The position numbers and the translations under genes were made by a program. This document shows positions 52,068 through 60,983 of a stretch of DNA of 64,000 nucleotides, piece after piece. Source of the DNA: Luteibacter sp. dw_328. Its GTDB lineage: Bacteria; Pseudomonadota; Gammaproteobacteria; Xanthomonadales; Rhodanobacteraceae. The stretch spans positions 108,456 to 172,455 of the forward strand of contig NZ_JAAVUW010000011.1 in NCBI RefSeq assembly GCF_018449605.1. The letters are read 5' to 3'. Numbering within the stretch: the first letter of the stretch is position 1; each line of letters starts with the position of its first letter. Under the pieces are notes generated by a model, which saw nothing but the letters and a program-made list of their open reading frames with translations, had not been told where the DNA came from and made no database searches.

Positions 52068-53507
52068 TCAGTCGCCGCCGGCGGTCTTGTCGAAGCCGAG
52101 CATGGTGCCCAGGTCCATCTTGAGGCTCACGCCGTAGACGAACATGTTCTTCGGGAAGATGGCGGTGTTGGTGATACTCGAGTTGTCGGGGTGCACGATG
52201 TATTGCAGGCTCGGCATCAGCTCGAGGCCACGAGCCACACGCCAGCCGTATGTCAGCTCGTAAGCCGTCTGGTGTGCGGCATTCGTGCCGTGGCCACCCT
52301 TCTTGGCCCGCGCATCGCGGAGAAATTCGCGCTCGCGCGGCGTCAGCTCGAACTCGGAGACGGAGAAATTCAGCGTGTCGGTCGGGCGGCTGGCGAAGGG
52401 TGCCGTCCAGACGAAGCCCGCATAGATCTGCTGGCGCATGATTTCCGCTTCGTCCAGCTGCTGCACGATGCCGCCGAACACATTGAAACTTTGCGCACTG
52501 GCATCGTTCGGCCGCCAGATGACGCGATCACCCATGATGTAGACGCCATCGCGACTGCTGTTGATCGTGCGCGCCGTGCCGCCGAACAGGGCCTTCGAGC
52601 GTCCCGCGGTGTTGTAGTAGGGATCGGTGAGGGGTGCCGTGCTGACGAAGCCGCCGACCTTGAGCTCGAAGGGATAACGTGTTTTCGTCGGATCGGCGTC
52701 CTGCCAGGCCCATTCCACCGGAATCGTGACACCGGTCGCACTGCCGACCGAGAAATCCAGGCCGTTGCTCGCCGACGTCGTCGGATTGACCTCGAAAACG
52801 CCGGTTTCGATGTACGTATGCGGTGTCGGCCGTGCCTTGATGTTCAGGCCCCACGTCGCTGACGGAAGCAGGCTGAAGCCGGCTTCGGAAACCAGGATGC
52901 GTGGCTCACCGCAGGTATCGGCCGATTCGAACTGGCAGTTGGTGACCAGATGACCGTAGTACGTAGTCGTGCCCAGGCGACCCGCGGTGATGTCGAGCTT
53001 GTCGTCGAGCAACTTCTGCTCATAGGCGAACAGGCCCAGATGCCAGCGGTAGAACTCGTTCTTGTAGATGTACTGCTGCTTGGTGAACGTACCGGTCACG
53101 TATTTGTTCAGGCTTTCGCCGTAGTCGCGATACACCGTGAAGTGAAACGATCCACCACTGATTCCCACCATCTTGTCGAGGTCGAAATCGGCGCCGATGT
53201 TGAACTGGCCGACATTGCTATGACCCTGATAGATGCCGCCGGTGGTGTTGTTGGCGTACTGGTCGATCAGCGCGCTGCGTAGCTTGATGCCCTTGTCACG
53301 TAAAGACGCTGCGACATCCGACAGCGGGCCTTTCGAGGCTTCCTTCGACTTCAGGCCACTGCCTGCCGAGTCAGGTTCGGCTACGTCCGCGGTCGATGAG
53401 CTCGGCGCGGGCGCGGCGGAGGGCACGTTCTGGGCCCATGCCAGCGTCGGTGCGATGGCGGCAGCGAGGCTACATAGAGCGGTGGCGATGTAAGTGTTGC
53501 GGTTCAT
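52068..53507 (-). CDS. OprB-family carbohydrate-selective porin-like protein
   Basis: 479 residues from ATG 53507 (AGGGA 8 bases before). Signal peptide ~1-25 ending at AWAQ. OprB pattern: a GLKSKEASKGPL-type leader, LIDQYANNTTGGIYQGHSN, ITAGRLGTTTYYG, a GHGTNAAHQTAYELTYGWRV end and the final KMDLGTMLGF strand. Beta-barrel outer-membrane channel. In this operon it probably admits an aromatic or polycarboxylic acid rather than sugar; inferred from context. Confidence 0.87.
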   Translation of the reverse strand: MNRNTYIATALCSLAAAIAPTLAWAQNVPSAAPAPSSSTADVAEPDSAGSGLKSKEASKGPLSDVAASLRDKGIKLRSALIDQYANNTTGGIYQGHSNVGQFNIGADFDLDKMVGISGGSFHFTVYRDYGESLNKYVTGTFTKQQYIYKNEFYRWHLGLFAYEQKLLDDKLDITAGRLGTTTYYGHLVTNCQFESADTCGEPRILVSEAGFSLLPSATWGLNIKARPTPHTYIETGVFEVNPTTSASNGLDFSVGSATGVTIPVEWAWQDADPTKTRYPFELKVGGFVSTAPLTDPYYNTAGRSKALFGGTARTINSSRDGVYIMGDRVIWRPNDASAQSFNVFGGIVQQLDEAEIMRQQIYAGFVWTAPFASRPTDTLNFSVSEFELTPREREFLRDARAKKGGHGTNAAHQTAYELTYGWRVARGLELMPSLQYIVHPDNSSITNTAIFPKNMFVYGVSLKMDLGTMLGFDKTAGGD

Positions 53508-53578
53508 TTGAGCAATCCCTCCCCGATCGCGGAGTCGAGGGACTTCGCGAGGCTTGTACTTCGGACGATGTGGCGGAA

Positions 53579-54889
53579 TCAGGCGGGCTGGTAACCCGTG
53601 TCCAGTTCCTGCTTGAGTTTTTCGTGATCGACGGCTTTCTCCCACTTACCGACGACCACGGTGGCGACGCAATTGCCTGCGATGTTGGTGAACACGAACA
53701 TCGCCGAGAGAATCCGGTGGATCCCGAGAATCAGGGCGATGCTGCCGACCGGGATCGTCTTGGTCGCGGCCAGCGTGAGGGTCAGGACGGCGATGGCCGA
53801 TCCGGACACGCCGGCGCCTCCCTTGGACGTGAGCAGCAATATGGCGAGCAGGCCCAGTTGCTGTTCCCAGCCCAGCGCGGTGCCCGTGGCCTGGGCCAGG
53901 AACACCGCCACGGCAGCGAAGTACAGGCATGTGCCGTCGTGGTTGAAGCTGTACGCGGTCGGCAGGACCATGCCCACCACCGATTCGTTGACGCCAAGCC
54001 TGGTGAGCTTCGCCGTGAGCTGCGGGAAGACACTTTCCGACGAGCTCGTTCCCAGGACCAGGACCAGTTCTTCGCGGAAGTAGCGCATCAGCTTGAGCAG
54101 GTTGAAACCGGCATAGGCAGAAATCGGCGCGAGCACCAGTGCGAAGAACAGGGCGCAGGTGAGCAGGAATTCGAGGATCAACGCGCCCAGTGGCAGCAGC
54201 GTGGCCAGACCGAATTGCGCGACGGTGAAAGCGATGGCACCGAACGCGGCGATCGGTGCGATCTTCATCACCAGACGGATGATCCAGAACAGCGCGGATT
54301 GCACCGTGTCGACCACATGCAGAACCGGCTGGGCTTTCTCGCCGAGCGACGCCAGGCCGCAGGCAAACAACACCGAGAACACCAGGATCTGCAGGATATC
54401 GCCCTTGGCGAAGGCATCGAGTGCGGAGTTCGGCACCAGGTTGACCAGGAAGTCACCCGCGCCGGTCGGCACGGCCGTGTGTCCGTCCTTGGCGACGGCG
54501 ACACCGGTGTGCAGCATGGCAGGGTCGATGTGCATGCCCACGCCGGGCTTGAGCAGGTTGATCGTCACCAGGCCGAGCACCAGCGCGATGCTTGTGACGA
54601 CCTCGAAATACACCATGGCCTTGATTGCGATGCGCGCGACCTTGCCCAGATCGCGCACGCTGGCGATGCCGTGCGTGACGGTGCAGAAGATGATCAGCCC
54701 CACCACCATCTGGATCAGGCGGATGAAGATATCGCCCAGTGGCTTGAGCTGTTTGCCGATGTCCGGTGCCAACGCGCCCAACAGGACGCCGAGCACCATG
54801 CCCGTCACGACCTGGAAGGTGAGGTCCTGGTAGAACGGGCGTCGCGCCTTGAGCGGCGTGGCGGCAGTAGTGGCGGTCAGCTTGCTCAT
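53579..54889 (-). CDS. dctA: DctA-type dicarboxylate/H+ (Na+) symporter
   Basis: 436 residues from ATG 54889. Eight or so helices with the DAACS family motifs: KPLGDIFIRLIQMVVGLIIF, LVLGTSSSESVFPQL (serine-rich re-entrant loop), SFNHDGTCLYFAAVAVF, SKGGAGVSGSAIAVL and NIAGNCVATVVVGKW. Imports C4-dicarboxylates; DctA-like members also carry orotate and other ring acids. Placed between the porin and the decarboxylase-like gene, it likely takes up the pathway substrate. Confidence 0.92.
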   Translation of the reverse strand: MSKLTATTAATPLKARRPFYQDLTFQVVTGMVLGVLLGALAPDIGKQLKPLGDIFIRLIQMVVGLIIFCTVTHGIASVRDLGKVARIAIKAMVYFEVVTSIALVLGLVTINLLKPGVGMHIDPAMLHTGVAVAKDGHTAVPTGAGDFLVNLVPNSALDAFAKGDILQILVFSVLFACGLASLGEKAQPVLHVVDTVQSALFWIIRLVMKIAPIAAFGAIAFTVAQFGLATLLPLGALILEFLLTCALFFALVLAPISAYAGFNLLKLMRYFREELVLVLGTSSSESVFPQLTAKLTRLGVNESVVGMVLPTAYSFNHDGTCLYFAAVAVFLAQATGTALGWEQQLGLLAILLLTSKGGAGVSGSAIAVLTLTLAATKTIPVGSIALILGIHRILSAMFVFTNIAGNCVATVVVGKWEKAVDHEKLKQELDTGYQPA

Positions 54890-54935
54890 TACCTTGGCGT
54901 TTCCAGGTGGGGGCCGTTCAGCCCTTTCGCGGCGT

Positions 54936-55835
54936 TCATTCGGTGACCCCGTCAAGTATGTCCTGCGCCGGGCCGAATACTTCGTCAATGCTCAGGCGGC
55001 GGGGTAGTAGTCCCTGCTCGACGCAGGCGTCGATGGCATATTCCACCGGCTCGCGCAGCGTTTCATAGCCGAAGGCATACGGCGAAGGGGTACCGGGTGC
55101 ATCCCGGAGCCGGGACTTCGACTGGAGAAGGAGGCGATACATCGCCTGTACGGCCGACGGGCTGCGCTGGGCGACGGCGGTGCTCACCGACACGACATGG
55201 TTGATCGGCACGAAACCGTGCCGGTCGTACCACGCCCGGTCGAGGGTCGCGGCGTCCGTGATAACCGGAATGAATTCTTCATCCTTCGGCAGGTCGTTGC
55301 CGAGGATAGCCGCGTCGATGACCCCTTCGCGAAGCAGCTCCACCAGGCTGCGGTCGTCGTCGCCGTGTTCGACGAAGGTCGGGTCTTTGTATTGCTCCAC
55401 ATGCGCAGCGTCGCGCGTCAGCCAGTGCATGCTGTCCGTTGCCAGACCATAGTCTTCGGTGAGGTGCGCACGCACCCACATGCCGGTCGTCTGCGTATAG
55501 GCGCGCACGCCGACACGCTTGCCGACCAGGCCTTCCGGTGTGGTCACGCCGCCGCTTCGCCGTGTAATCAGGCAACCGCGCTGGAAGCGCGATGCGACCA
55601 CCGCAGGCAGGAGGATGATGGGCCGGCCAAATGCGATCGCCTGGAGGCCGGTGACGATGGCCAGTTCCGAGATGTCGAAACTCTGATCGCGCACCATGGG
55701 TGCGAAGGCCTTATGAACCGGGGAGACCTCGACGACATCGAACGTGACCTCCGGGCTGCTGAGCGCGCCGCTCTTGATCGGTGCGGACAACGGCGAGTCG
55801 GCCAGGACGGTACGCAGGCGTGTGGACTCAGCCAT
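54936..55835 (-). CDS. 4,5-dihydroxyphthalate decarboxylase-like protein
   Basis: 299 residues from ATG 55835, overlapping the amidohydrolase end by 8 bases. Related to periplasmic-binding folds but lacks a signal peptide. VEVSPVHKAFAPMVRDQSFD, ISELAIVTGLQAIAFGRPI, VGKRVGVRAYTQTTGMWVRA and VIDAAILGND match the Pht5/phtD decarboxylase family. That enzyme turns 4,5-dihydroxyphthalate into protocatechuate without a cofactor. Here it may decarboxylate a different aromatic or oxo-acid, since no phthalate oxygenase is near. Confidence 0.8.
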   Translation of the reverse strand: MAESTRLRTVLADSPLSAPIKSGALSSPEVTFDVVEVSPVHKAFAPMVRDQSFDISELAIVTGLQAIAFGRPIILLPAVVASRFQRGCLITRRSGGVTTPEGLVGKRVGVRAYTQTTGMWVRAHLTEDYGLATDSMHWLTRDAAHVEQYKDPTFVEHGDDDRSLVELLREGVIDAAILGNDLPKDEEFIPVITDAATLDRAWYDRHGFVPINHVVSVSTAVAQRSPSAVQAMYRLLLQSKSRLRDAPGTPSPYAFGYETLREPVEYAIDACVEQGLLPRRLSIDEVFGPAQDILDGVTE

Positions 55836-56691
55836 GCTTGCCGTTCCCCGAAAGGCCCGGATAGATCGTTGCCGCGGTGCCGCTGAAGATGATGGCCTGG
55901 TCGTCGTGCGAGAGGCTGGAAAGTGCCTCGTGTGCGGCGGCGACGAGCGTCGGCAGCGTGCCTTCGGCCGCCGGGAAGTTCGAGCCCCAGGCGATGCGCC
56001 CCGCACCGAACGTGTCGATGGTCCGGGCCAGGAAGTCCTGCGGGGTCGACTTGCCTGCTGTTGCGGCGGTGAGGGTGCGATTGGTGAGCTTCAGGTAGAC
56101 ACCCGGGAACACCGCCATATCGAAAAGCGCCTGCGATGCGGTGAAGGGCGTACCGTCGGACAGGTCCGGTCGCGCGCAATGGTCGAGCAACACGCGAACG
56201 GCGGGGAAGCGCTCGAGCAACGCTCGCAGGGCGGGAAGCCCTTCCATCGTCATCTGCAGGCAGACGGGGATGCCGAGCTTTTCGGCATGTGCCCAGGCGG
56301 TAAATGAATCCTTGTGGCCGAGCCAGTCGGACTGCCCGGGCATGGTGCTGCCGGTGGTGAACAGGCGAAATCCCGACAGCCCCTGGGCCTGCCAATGGTC
56401 GATCTGCTCGACGGCATCCGGTGCGAGTGCATCGATCGAGTAAACGCCGACGAAGCGGGAGGGGTTCGCGCGCACCGTGTCCACGACATAGCGGTTGTCG
56501 TGCCCGTAGACCGTCGATGCCTGCACGACGACGGCCTTGGCAATGCCTGCCTCATCGATAGCCTTGAGCAGGCCGCCTGCTTCCACGGGTCGCTTCTGCG
56601 ACCACTCCGACTGATGACCGCCGATGGGGTCGGTCGGGTACGTCGCGGTATCGGGGGAGATCACATGCGTGTGGGTATCGAAGATCTTCAT
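55828..56691 (-). CDS. Amidohydrolase-2 family hydrolase (LigI-like)
   Basis: 287 residues. TIM-barrel with metal motif FDTHTHVISP at the N-terminus, then VVVQASTVYGHDNRYVV, VLLDHCARPDLSDG and WGSNFPA near the C-terminus. The LigI family hydrolyses 2-pyrone-4,6-dicarboxylate to 4-oxalomesaconate, the substrate of GalB, so that role is attractive here. The final metal-site region is WGSNFP rather than the WGTDWPH of LigI, so a related ring or ester hydrolase is also possible. 50 bases from the aldolase gene. Confidence 0.85.
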   Translation of the reverse strand: MKIFDTHTHVISPDTATYPTDPIGGHQSEWSQKRPVEAGGLLKAIDEAGIAKAVVVQASTVYGHDNRYVVDTVRANPSRFVGVYSIDALAPDAVEQIDHWQAQGLSGFRLFTTGSTMPGQSDWLGHKDSFTAWAHAEKLGIPVCLQMTMEGLPALRALLERFPAVRVLLDHCARPDLSDGTPFTASQALFDMAVFPGVYLKLTNRTLTAATAGKSTPQDFLARTIDTFGAGRIAWGSNFPAAEGTLPTLVAAAHEALSSLSHDDQAIIFSGTAATIYPGLSGNGKHG

Positions 56692-56741
56692 GGGGCTCTT
56701 ATGGGTCGTAAGGTGGGGAGGGTTTGTCGCAGGGGTCGCCG

Positions 56742-57413
56742 TCAGCGGTACACGAGTCCCTTGGCCGCCAGGCGCTCACGCATGGCGTAGATGTCGAGTC
56801 CGAGTTCGCCCTTCGCCAATCGATCGCGCACCTGTGCCTCGCGGGCTTCGCGTTCCAGGCCCTTCGCGAGCACCTCGTCCGCTTCTTCACGGAGGACCAC
56901 GCATACGCCGTCGTCGTCCGCCACGACGATGTCGCCGGGACGTATGCAGACACCGCCGCAGACGAGCGGCACGTTGACCGAGCCCAGTGTTTCCTTGACC
57001 GTTCCCTGCGCGGAGATCGCCTTGGACCAGACGGGAAAGCCCATGGCCGTGAGGTCGCGAACATCGCGGACCCCGGCGTCGATGACCAGGCCCCGGCAGC
57101 CTTGTGCCAGGGCGGAGGTGGCGAGCAGGTCGCCGAAATAGCCGTCGGTGCAGTCGCTCGTCGGTGCCACGACGAGGATGTCGCCTTCCTGAAGCTGCTC
57201 GATGGCGACATGGAGCATCCAGTTGTCGCCGGGGGGAACGGACACGGTGACCGCCGAACCTGCGATGCGGGCACCCGCATAGATGGGGCGCAAGTACGGG
57301 CCGGTGAGGCCCTTGCGGCCCTGCGCCTCGTGGATCGTGGCCACCCCGAGGGCAGCAAGCTCGTCGATAACCGCCTTGCCGGGCCTTTGGAGTTTGGTAT
57401 TGACTGTGGGCAT
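56742..57413 (-). CDS. galC: 4-carboxy-4-hydroxy-2-oxoadipate aldolase (GalC/LigK)
   Basis: 223 residues of the RraA-like class II aldolase fold: [56 protein letters not shown] and [13 protein letters not shown]. Cleaves the GalB product into pyruvate and oxaloacetate; also decarboxylates oxaloacetate. First gene of the leftward operon, 102 bases from the divergent LysR gene. Confidence 0.92.
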   Translation of the reverse strand: MPTVNTKLQRPGKAVIDELAALGVATIHEAQGRKGLTGPYLRPIYAGARIAGSAVTVSVPPGDNWMLHVAIEQLQEGDILVVAPTSDCTDGYFGDLLATSALAQGCRGLVIDAGVRDVRDLTAMGFPVWSKAISAQGTVKETLGSVNVPLVCGGVCIRPGDIVVADDDGVCVVLREEADEVLAKGLEREAREAQVRDRLAKGELGLDIYAMRERLAAKGLVYR

Positions 57414-57469
57414 GCCCGTTTTCGGTAGCTTGGGATGACGCTACCGTGCCCGTCCCGTGCGCACTTTGC

Positions 57470-57502
57470 TATTTCGTTTTATGATCGAGGTATAAGTAAA
57501 TA
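57470..57502. promoter_or_regulatory. Imperfect AT-rich dyad, likely LysR binding site
   Basis: TATTTCGTTTTAT (57470-57482) and TATAAGTAAATA (57491-57502) are imperfect inverted arms in an otherwise GC-rich region, between the divergent galC and lysR starts. Fits the T-N11-A style of LysR sites. Confidence 0.45.
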
Positions 57503-57515
57503 CGATTGATTGCTC

Positions 57516-58733
57516 GTGAACGAGATTTTCCAGCTCAACCTCAGGCATCTGGATGCGCTGCTGGTCACCGGCCGCTCGGGCAGCATGAGTGCGGCCGCGC
57601 GCGAGGTGAATCTTTCCCAGCCGGCGCTTGCGCAGGCGATGGCCAAGATGGAGCGAGTACTCGGGGAGCGTCTGTTCGACCGGCAGCCGGCCGGCGTCAC
57701 ACCGACGACAGCGGGCCGGATCATGATGCTTCGCATCGATCGTGCACTGCATTACCTCGCCCACGGCGGGCGGTTGGTAAGAAGGTCCGCCCGGCTCTCG
57801 CCGCTGCCGCATATCGAGCGGCGGGTCACCATGGTGCAGCTGCGAGCGCTCATCGCAGTGGAAGGCAACAGCAGCTACGTGCAGGCCTCGGAGCTGACCG
57901 GCTTGTCGCAGCCCGCCGTCCATCGTGCCGTGCGCGAGCTGCAGGACATCCTCGGTACGGATCTGTTCGTGAGGGTAGGCCGCATCGTGCGGCCCACGGA
58001 TGTCGCGAGCCGGTTCGTTCGCTTCGCCCGTCTCATGCTTTCGGAATTGCGCGCAGGATTCGACGAGGTCCGGGCGATGAACACGGACGATGCTGGCCGG
58101 GTGACGGTTGGCATCCTGCCCAGCGCGCGTGCCATCTTCTTCTCCGACCTGCTTGCGCGGTTCACCACGGCCCACGTGTCCGCGGCGGTGAAGGTGGTCG
58201 AGGCCTCGTATCGCGACCTGCTTGCCGGCCTTCGCCAGGGCGATCTGGATCTGATCATCGGCGCCCGTCGCGATCCCGCACCCCACCGCGATGTGGTGCA
58301 GGAGGAGCTGTTCGATGACGACCCGGTGGTTGTCGGTCGCGCGGATCACCCGTTACGCGGCAAGGAGCAACTGGAGCTGTCGGACCTTCTGGGCTACCCG
58401 TGGGTCATCTCGGCACCCGGCATTCCGTTGCGGAACAAGTGGGAGCAGATCTTCACCAGCCGCGGCGTGGAGCCGCCGCGCCTTCGTATCGAATGTGGCT
58501 CGGTGCTGGTAACGCGTGGGCTGCTGCTTCAGGGCGACTGGCTTACGCTTGTATCGCGCGACCAGTTTCTCTTCGAATACCGCGCTGGGACGCTGACTGA
58601 GATCGGCAACCTCGGTGCGGAACTACGTCGACGCATCGCCTTGACGCGTCGACGTGACTGGATGCCGACGCCTCTGCAGGCGGACTTCGTCGAGCGCACG
58701 CATGCATTGGCGCGGGAGCGCGACGAGCACTGA
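57516..58733 (+). CDS. LysR-type regulator with two tandem HTH domains
   Basis: 405 residues from GTG 57516 (TTG 57510 is also in frame). Two LysR-like HTH units: residues ~8-68 (LNLRHLDALLVTGRSGSMSA, NLSQPALAQAMAKMERVLGE) and ~100-160 (VTMVQLRALIAVEGNSSYVQ, GLSQPAVHRAVRELQDILG). The substrate-binding domain follows (RVTVGILPSARAIFFSDLL, DLIIGARRDP, EELFDDDPVVVGRADHPL). Typical LysR proteins have one HTH and ~300 residues. Divergent from the aldolase operon, so it likely senses a pathway acid and controls it. Confidence 0.9.
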   Translation: MNEIFQLNLRHLDALLVTGRSGSMSAAAREVNLSQPALAQAMAKMERVLGERLFDRQPAGVTPTTAGRIMMLRIDRALHYLAHGGRLVRRSARLSPLPHIERRVTMVQLRALIAVEGNSSYVQASELTGLSQPAVHRAVRELQDILGTDLFVRVGRIVRPTDVASRFVRFARLMLSELRAGFDEVRAMNTDDAGRVTVGILPSARAIFFSDLLARFTTAHVSAAVKVVEASYRDLLAGLRQGDLDLIIGARRDPAPHRDVVQEELFDDDPVVVGRADHPLRGKEQLELSDLLGYPWVISAPGIPLRNKWEQIFTSRGVEPPRLRIECGSVLVTRGLLLQGDWLTLVSRDQFLFEYRAGTLTEIGNLGAELRRRIALTRRRDWMPTPLQADFVERTHALARERDEH

Positions 58734-58742
58734 GGTTGCCGG

Positions 58743-60170
58743 TCAGCCAGCCGCCGACTGCGGTGGCGTGGGATCCGCCACGAGATCGGTCGGTACGTGC
58801 ACACCACGCCGGGCGATTTTCTCGGTCATGATCGTGTGCTGCATCATCAGCCCCGACACCAGATAGGCTGCGACGCTTGCCGCTAGCAAAGGCAGCAAGG
58901 CGTGCGGTTGCATCGTGGTCTCGAAGACGAACACGGCGGCGGTCAGCATCGCGCGCGAGGCGCTCGCGAAGAGTGCAGCCATGCCTACCAGGGCGGCCAT
59001 GCGGGGATCCACCTGGGTGATCGGCCATTGCGCGAGGGCCAGGCCAAGCAGACCGCCCAGCGCGCCGCCGATGGTGAACAGCGGCGCGAGCGTGCCACCG
59101 GACGTGCCGCTGCCCAGCGCGATCGACCATGAAACGAGTTTTGCGAAAGCGAGGATCGCCAGCGCACCGATGGTCAGATGGCCACCGATGACGGCGACGA
59201 TGTTCTCGTAGCCCACGCCTAGCGTTGACGGCACCACATAACCAATGATTCCGACGGCGAGGCCGCCGATCGCTGGCCACCACATCCAGTGGATCGGAAG
59301 CTTTTCGAAGGCGTCTTCCAGACCGTACACGAGGCGAGTGACGACCACGCCCGCCACACCGAAGATCAGACCCAACACGGTATAGAACGCGAGGGCTACG
59401 ATCGAAGCCGGACCGAGGGCCAGCATGGGAAACACGGGCCCCGGCCCTTCGAGAGCGAAGCGCACGGCCGCTCCGGTTGCGGCGGCCATGGCCACCGGCA
59501 CCAGCGATCGCGCGCGTCGCTCGAACAGCAGCAGCTCGATGCTCAACAACACCGCTGCCAGCGGCGCCGCAAAAATGGCCGCCATACCCGCTGCCGCACC
59601 GGCCGCCAAGAGTGTCTTGCGTTCGTCGGCAGTTACGGGAAGCAATTGCCCGACATACGAGCCGAGCGCGCCGCCTGTCGCGATGATCGGACCTTCCGCG
59701 CCGAAAGGGCCACCCGTGCCGATCGCCACCGCCGAGGACAGCGGCTTCAACCAGATCATCCGCGCGGCAATGCGGCTTTCATTCGTGAGCACTTGCTCCA
59801 TCGCCTCCGGAATACCGTGCCCACGGATGGCTCGTGAACCCCAACGCGCCATGAGCCCCACGATGAGGCCGCCGATCACGGGAATGACGATGACCCATGC
59901 GCCGCGCTGGTGGGTCGAGGGGCTGATCCATGTGGTGCTCCAGTGTCCGAAGAACGCGAGTTGCGTGACCAGCGCGATGAGCCGGGTGAGGCCGAACGCG
60001 ATGAACGCAACGACAGTGCCAAGCACCATGGCTAGCAATGTCGACGCGACCAACCGCCGACGAATGCGCGGCAAGCGGCTTGGCATGTGGGCTTGCGCGA
60101 GGGCAGGGTCCAAAGCCGGGGCGAGCGGAAGCGCCGCCCGATCATGGGGCGGATGCAGCGGATCAGTCAT
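58743..60170 (-). CDS. CLC-family chloride channel/antiporter
   Basis: 475 residues with ~16 helix segments. Filter region motifs: RAIRGHGIPEAMEQ, GTGGPFGAEGP (gating glutamate), GTSGGTLAPLFTIGGALG. The central position that is Ser in E. coli ClcA (GSGIP) is His here (GHGIP). No C-terminal CBS pair. Converges with lysR, 9 bases from its end. Transports Cl- (or other anions) across the inner membrane. Confidence 0.92.
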   Translation of the reverse strand: MTDPLHPPHDRAALPLAPALDPALAQAHMPSRLPRIRRRLVASTLLAMVLGTVVAFIAFGLTRLIALVTQLAFFGHWSTTWISPSTHQRGAWVIVIPVIGGLIVGLMARWGSRAIRGHGIPEAMEQVLTNESRIAARMIWLKPLSSAVAIGTGGPFGAEGPIIATGGALGSYVGQLLPVTADERKTLLAAGAAAGMAAIFAAPLAAVLLSIELLLFERRARSLVPVAMAAATGAAVRFALEGPGPVFPMLALGPASIVALAFYTVLGLIFGVAGVVVTRLVYGLEDAFEKLPIHWMWWPAIGGLAVGIIGYVVPSTLGVGYENIVAVIGGHLTIGALAILAFAKLVSWSIALGSGTSGGTLAPLFTIGGALGGLLGLALAQWPITQVDPRMAALVGMAALFASASRAMLTAAVFVFETTMQPHALLPLLAASVAAYLVSGLMMQHTIMTEKIARRGVHVPTDLVADPTPPQSAAG

Positions 60171-60257
60171 GAGGGCGATGCCAGACAGCGGGTTCGGCGA
60201 AAGGCTACGCGGAATGGAGCTCAGTAGCTGGCTGGCAGATGAATGACTGTCGCGAGG

Positions 60258-60929
60258 TTACCGCGAGCCAATGCCTTTGAGGATCAGATCGATCCCGGTA
60301 AGAAAATCTGCCCGGTCGTCGTGATCGGGCAACTGTTTTGCGATGCTGCTAGCGAAGGGATACTCAGCCGGGTCGAGCTCGGACCATGTATTCGCCACGG
60401 ACGCGAGAAAATCGGTTCGATTGAGCCCTTCTGCCTGGGCGAATTGCGCGTTTGCCGCGTTCTGGCCACCCACGCCGAGGATGTAGCTCAATAACGCGGA
60501 CACGGTTGTCCATTCGAATTCGCGCGGAACACCCAGATGACGAAGCTGCTGGCCTATGCGTTCAAGGATCCGCACCGCGGGTAACTGCCCTGGCGCATGA
60601 GCGAGTGTCGAGCCAACCCAGGGATGGGCGTCGATCGCGTCGAACATGCCCAGCGCAATGGCGCGGAGGGTTGCCTCCGGCGTCGCGTCGGCAAGTGGTG
60701 CGTTCATCGCACGGGCGACGATCGCGTCGCATGCTGCGGTAAGCAGTTCGCTTTTGTTGGCGACGTGCCAGTAGATCGCACCGGGGCCGGTGGCTAGCTT
60801 GAGGGAGAGGGCGCGAAAGGTGAGGCCGCTTTCTCCGGCTTCGTCCAGCAGGGCGATCGATGCATCGATGATCCGCTCTCGTGAGAGTGAATCTTCCCGC
60901 TTTTGGCTGCCCGGTGATTTTTTGGCCAT
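60258..60929 (-). CDS. TetR-family regulator (TetR_C type)
   Basis: 223 residues. HTH: SRERIIDASIALLDEAGESG, FRALSLKLATGPGAIYWHVA, NKSELLTAA; C-terminal domain with an ANAQFAQAEGLN segment as in tetracycline-type TetR_C. Divergent from the FAD monooxygenase gene with two GGAACG-CGTTCC palindromes between, so it almost certainly represses it. Ligand unknown. Confidence 0.9.
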   Translation of the reverse strand: MAKKSPGSQKREDSLSRERIIDASIALLDEAGESGLTFRALSLKLATGPGAIYWHVANKSELLTAACDAIVARAMNAPLADATPEATLRAIALGMFDAIDAHPWVGSTLAHAPGQLPAVRILERIGQQLRHLGVPREFEWTTVSALLSYILGVGGQNAANAQFAQAEGLNRTDFLASVANTWSELDPAEYPFASSIAKQLPDHDDRADFLTGIDLILKGIGSR

Positions 60930-60937
60930 TCCTCATA

Positions 60938-60983
60938 TTGACATGATTGGAACGCCGTTCCAATATTGTGGAACGACGTTCCA
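60938..60983. promoter_or_regulatory. Promoter with two tandem TetR operators
   Basis: TTGACA at 60938-60943 and AATATT at 60962-60967 (18-base spacer) reading toward the monooxygenase. TTGGAACGCCGTTCCAA (60947-60963) is a perfect 17-bp palindrome inside the spacer and TGGAACGACGTTCCA (60969-60983) is a perfect 15-bp one. Centres are 21 bases apart, two helical turns. Confidence 0.85.

Noticed and set aside
53396..54946. Long open frame on the + strand opposite oprB/dctA (516 codons)
   Set aside because: Its sequence is Gln/His/Arg/Glu-rich with no fold motifs and it mirrors the well-supported dctA and porin genes; typical antisense opening in GC-rich DNA.
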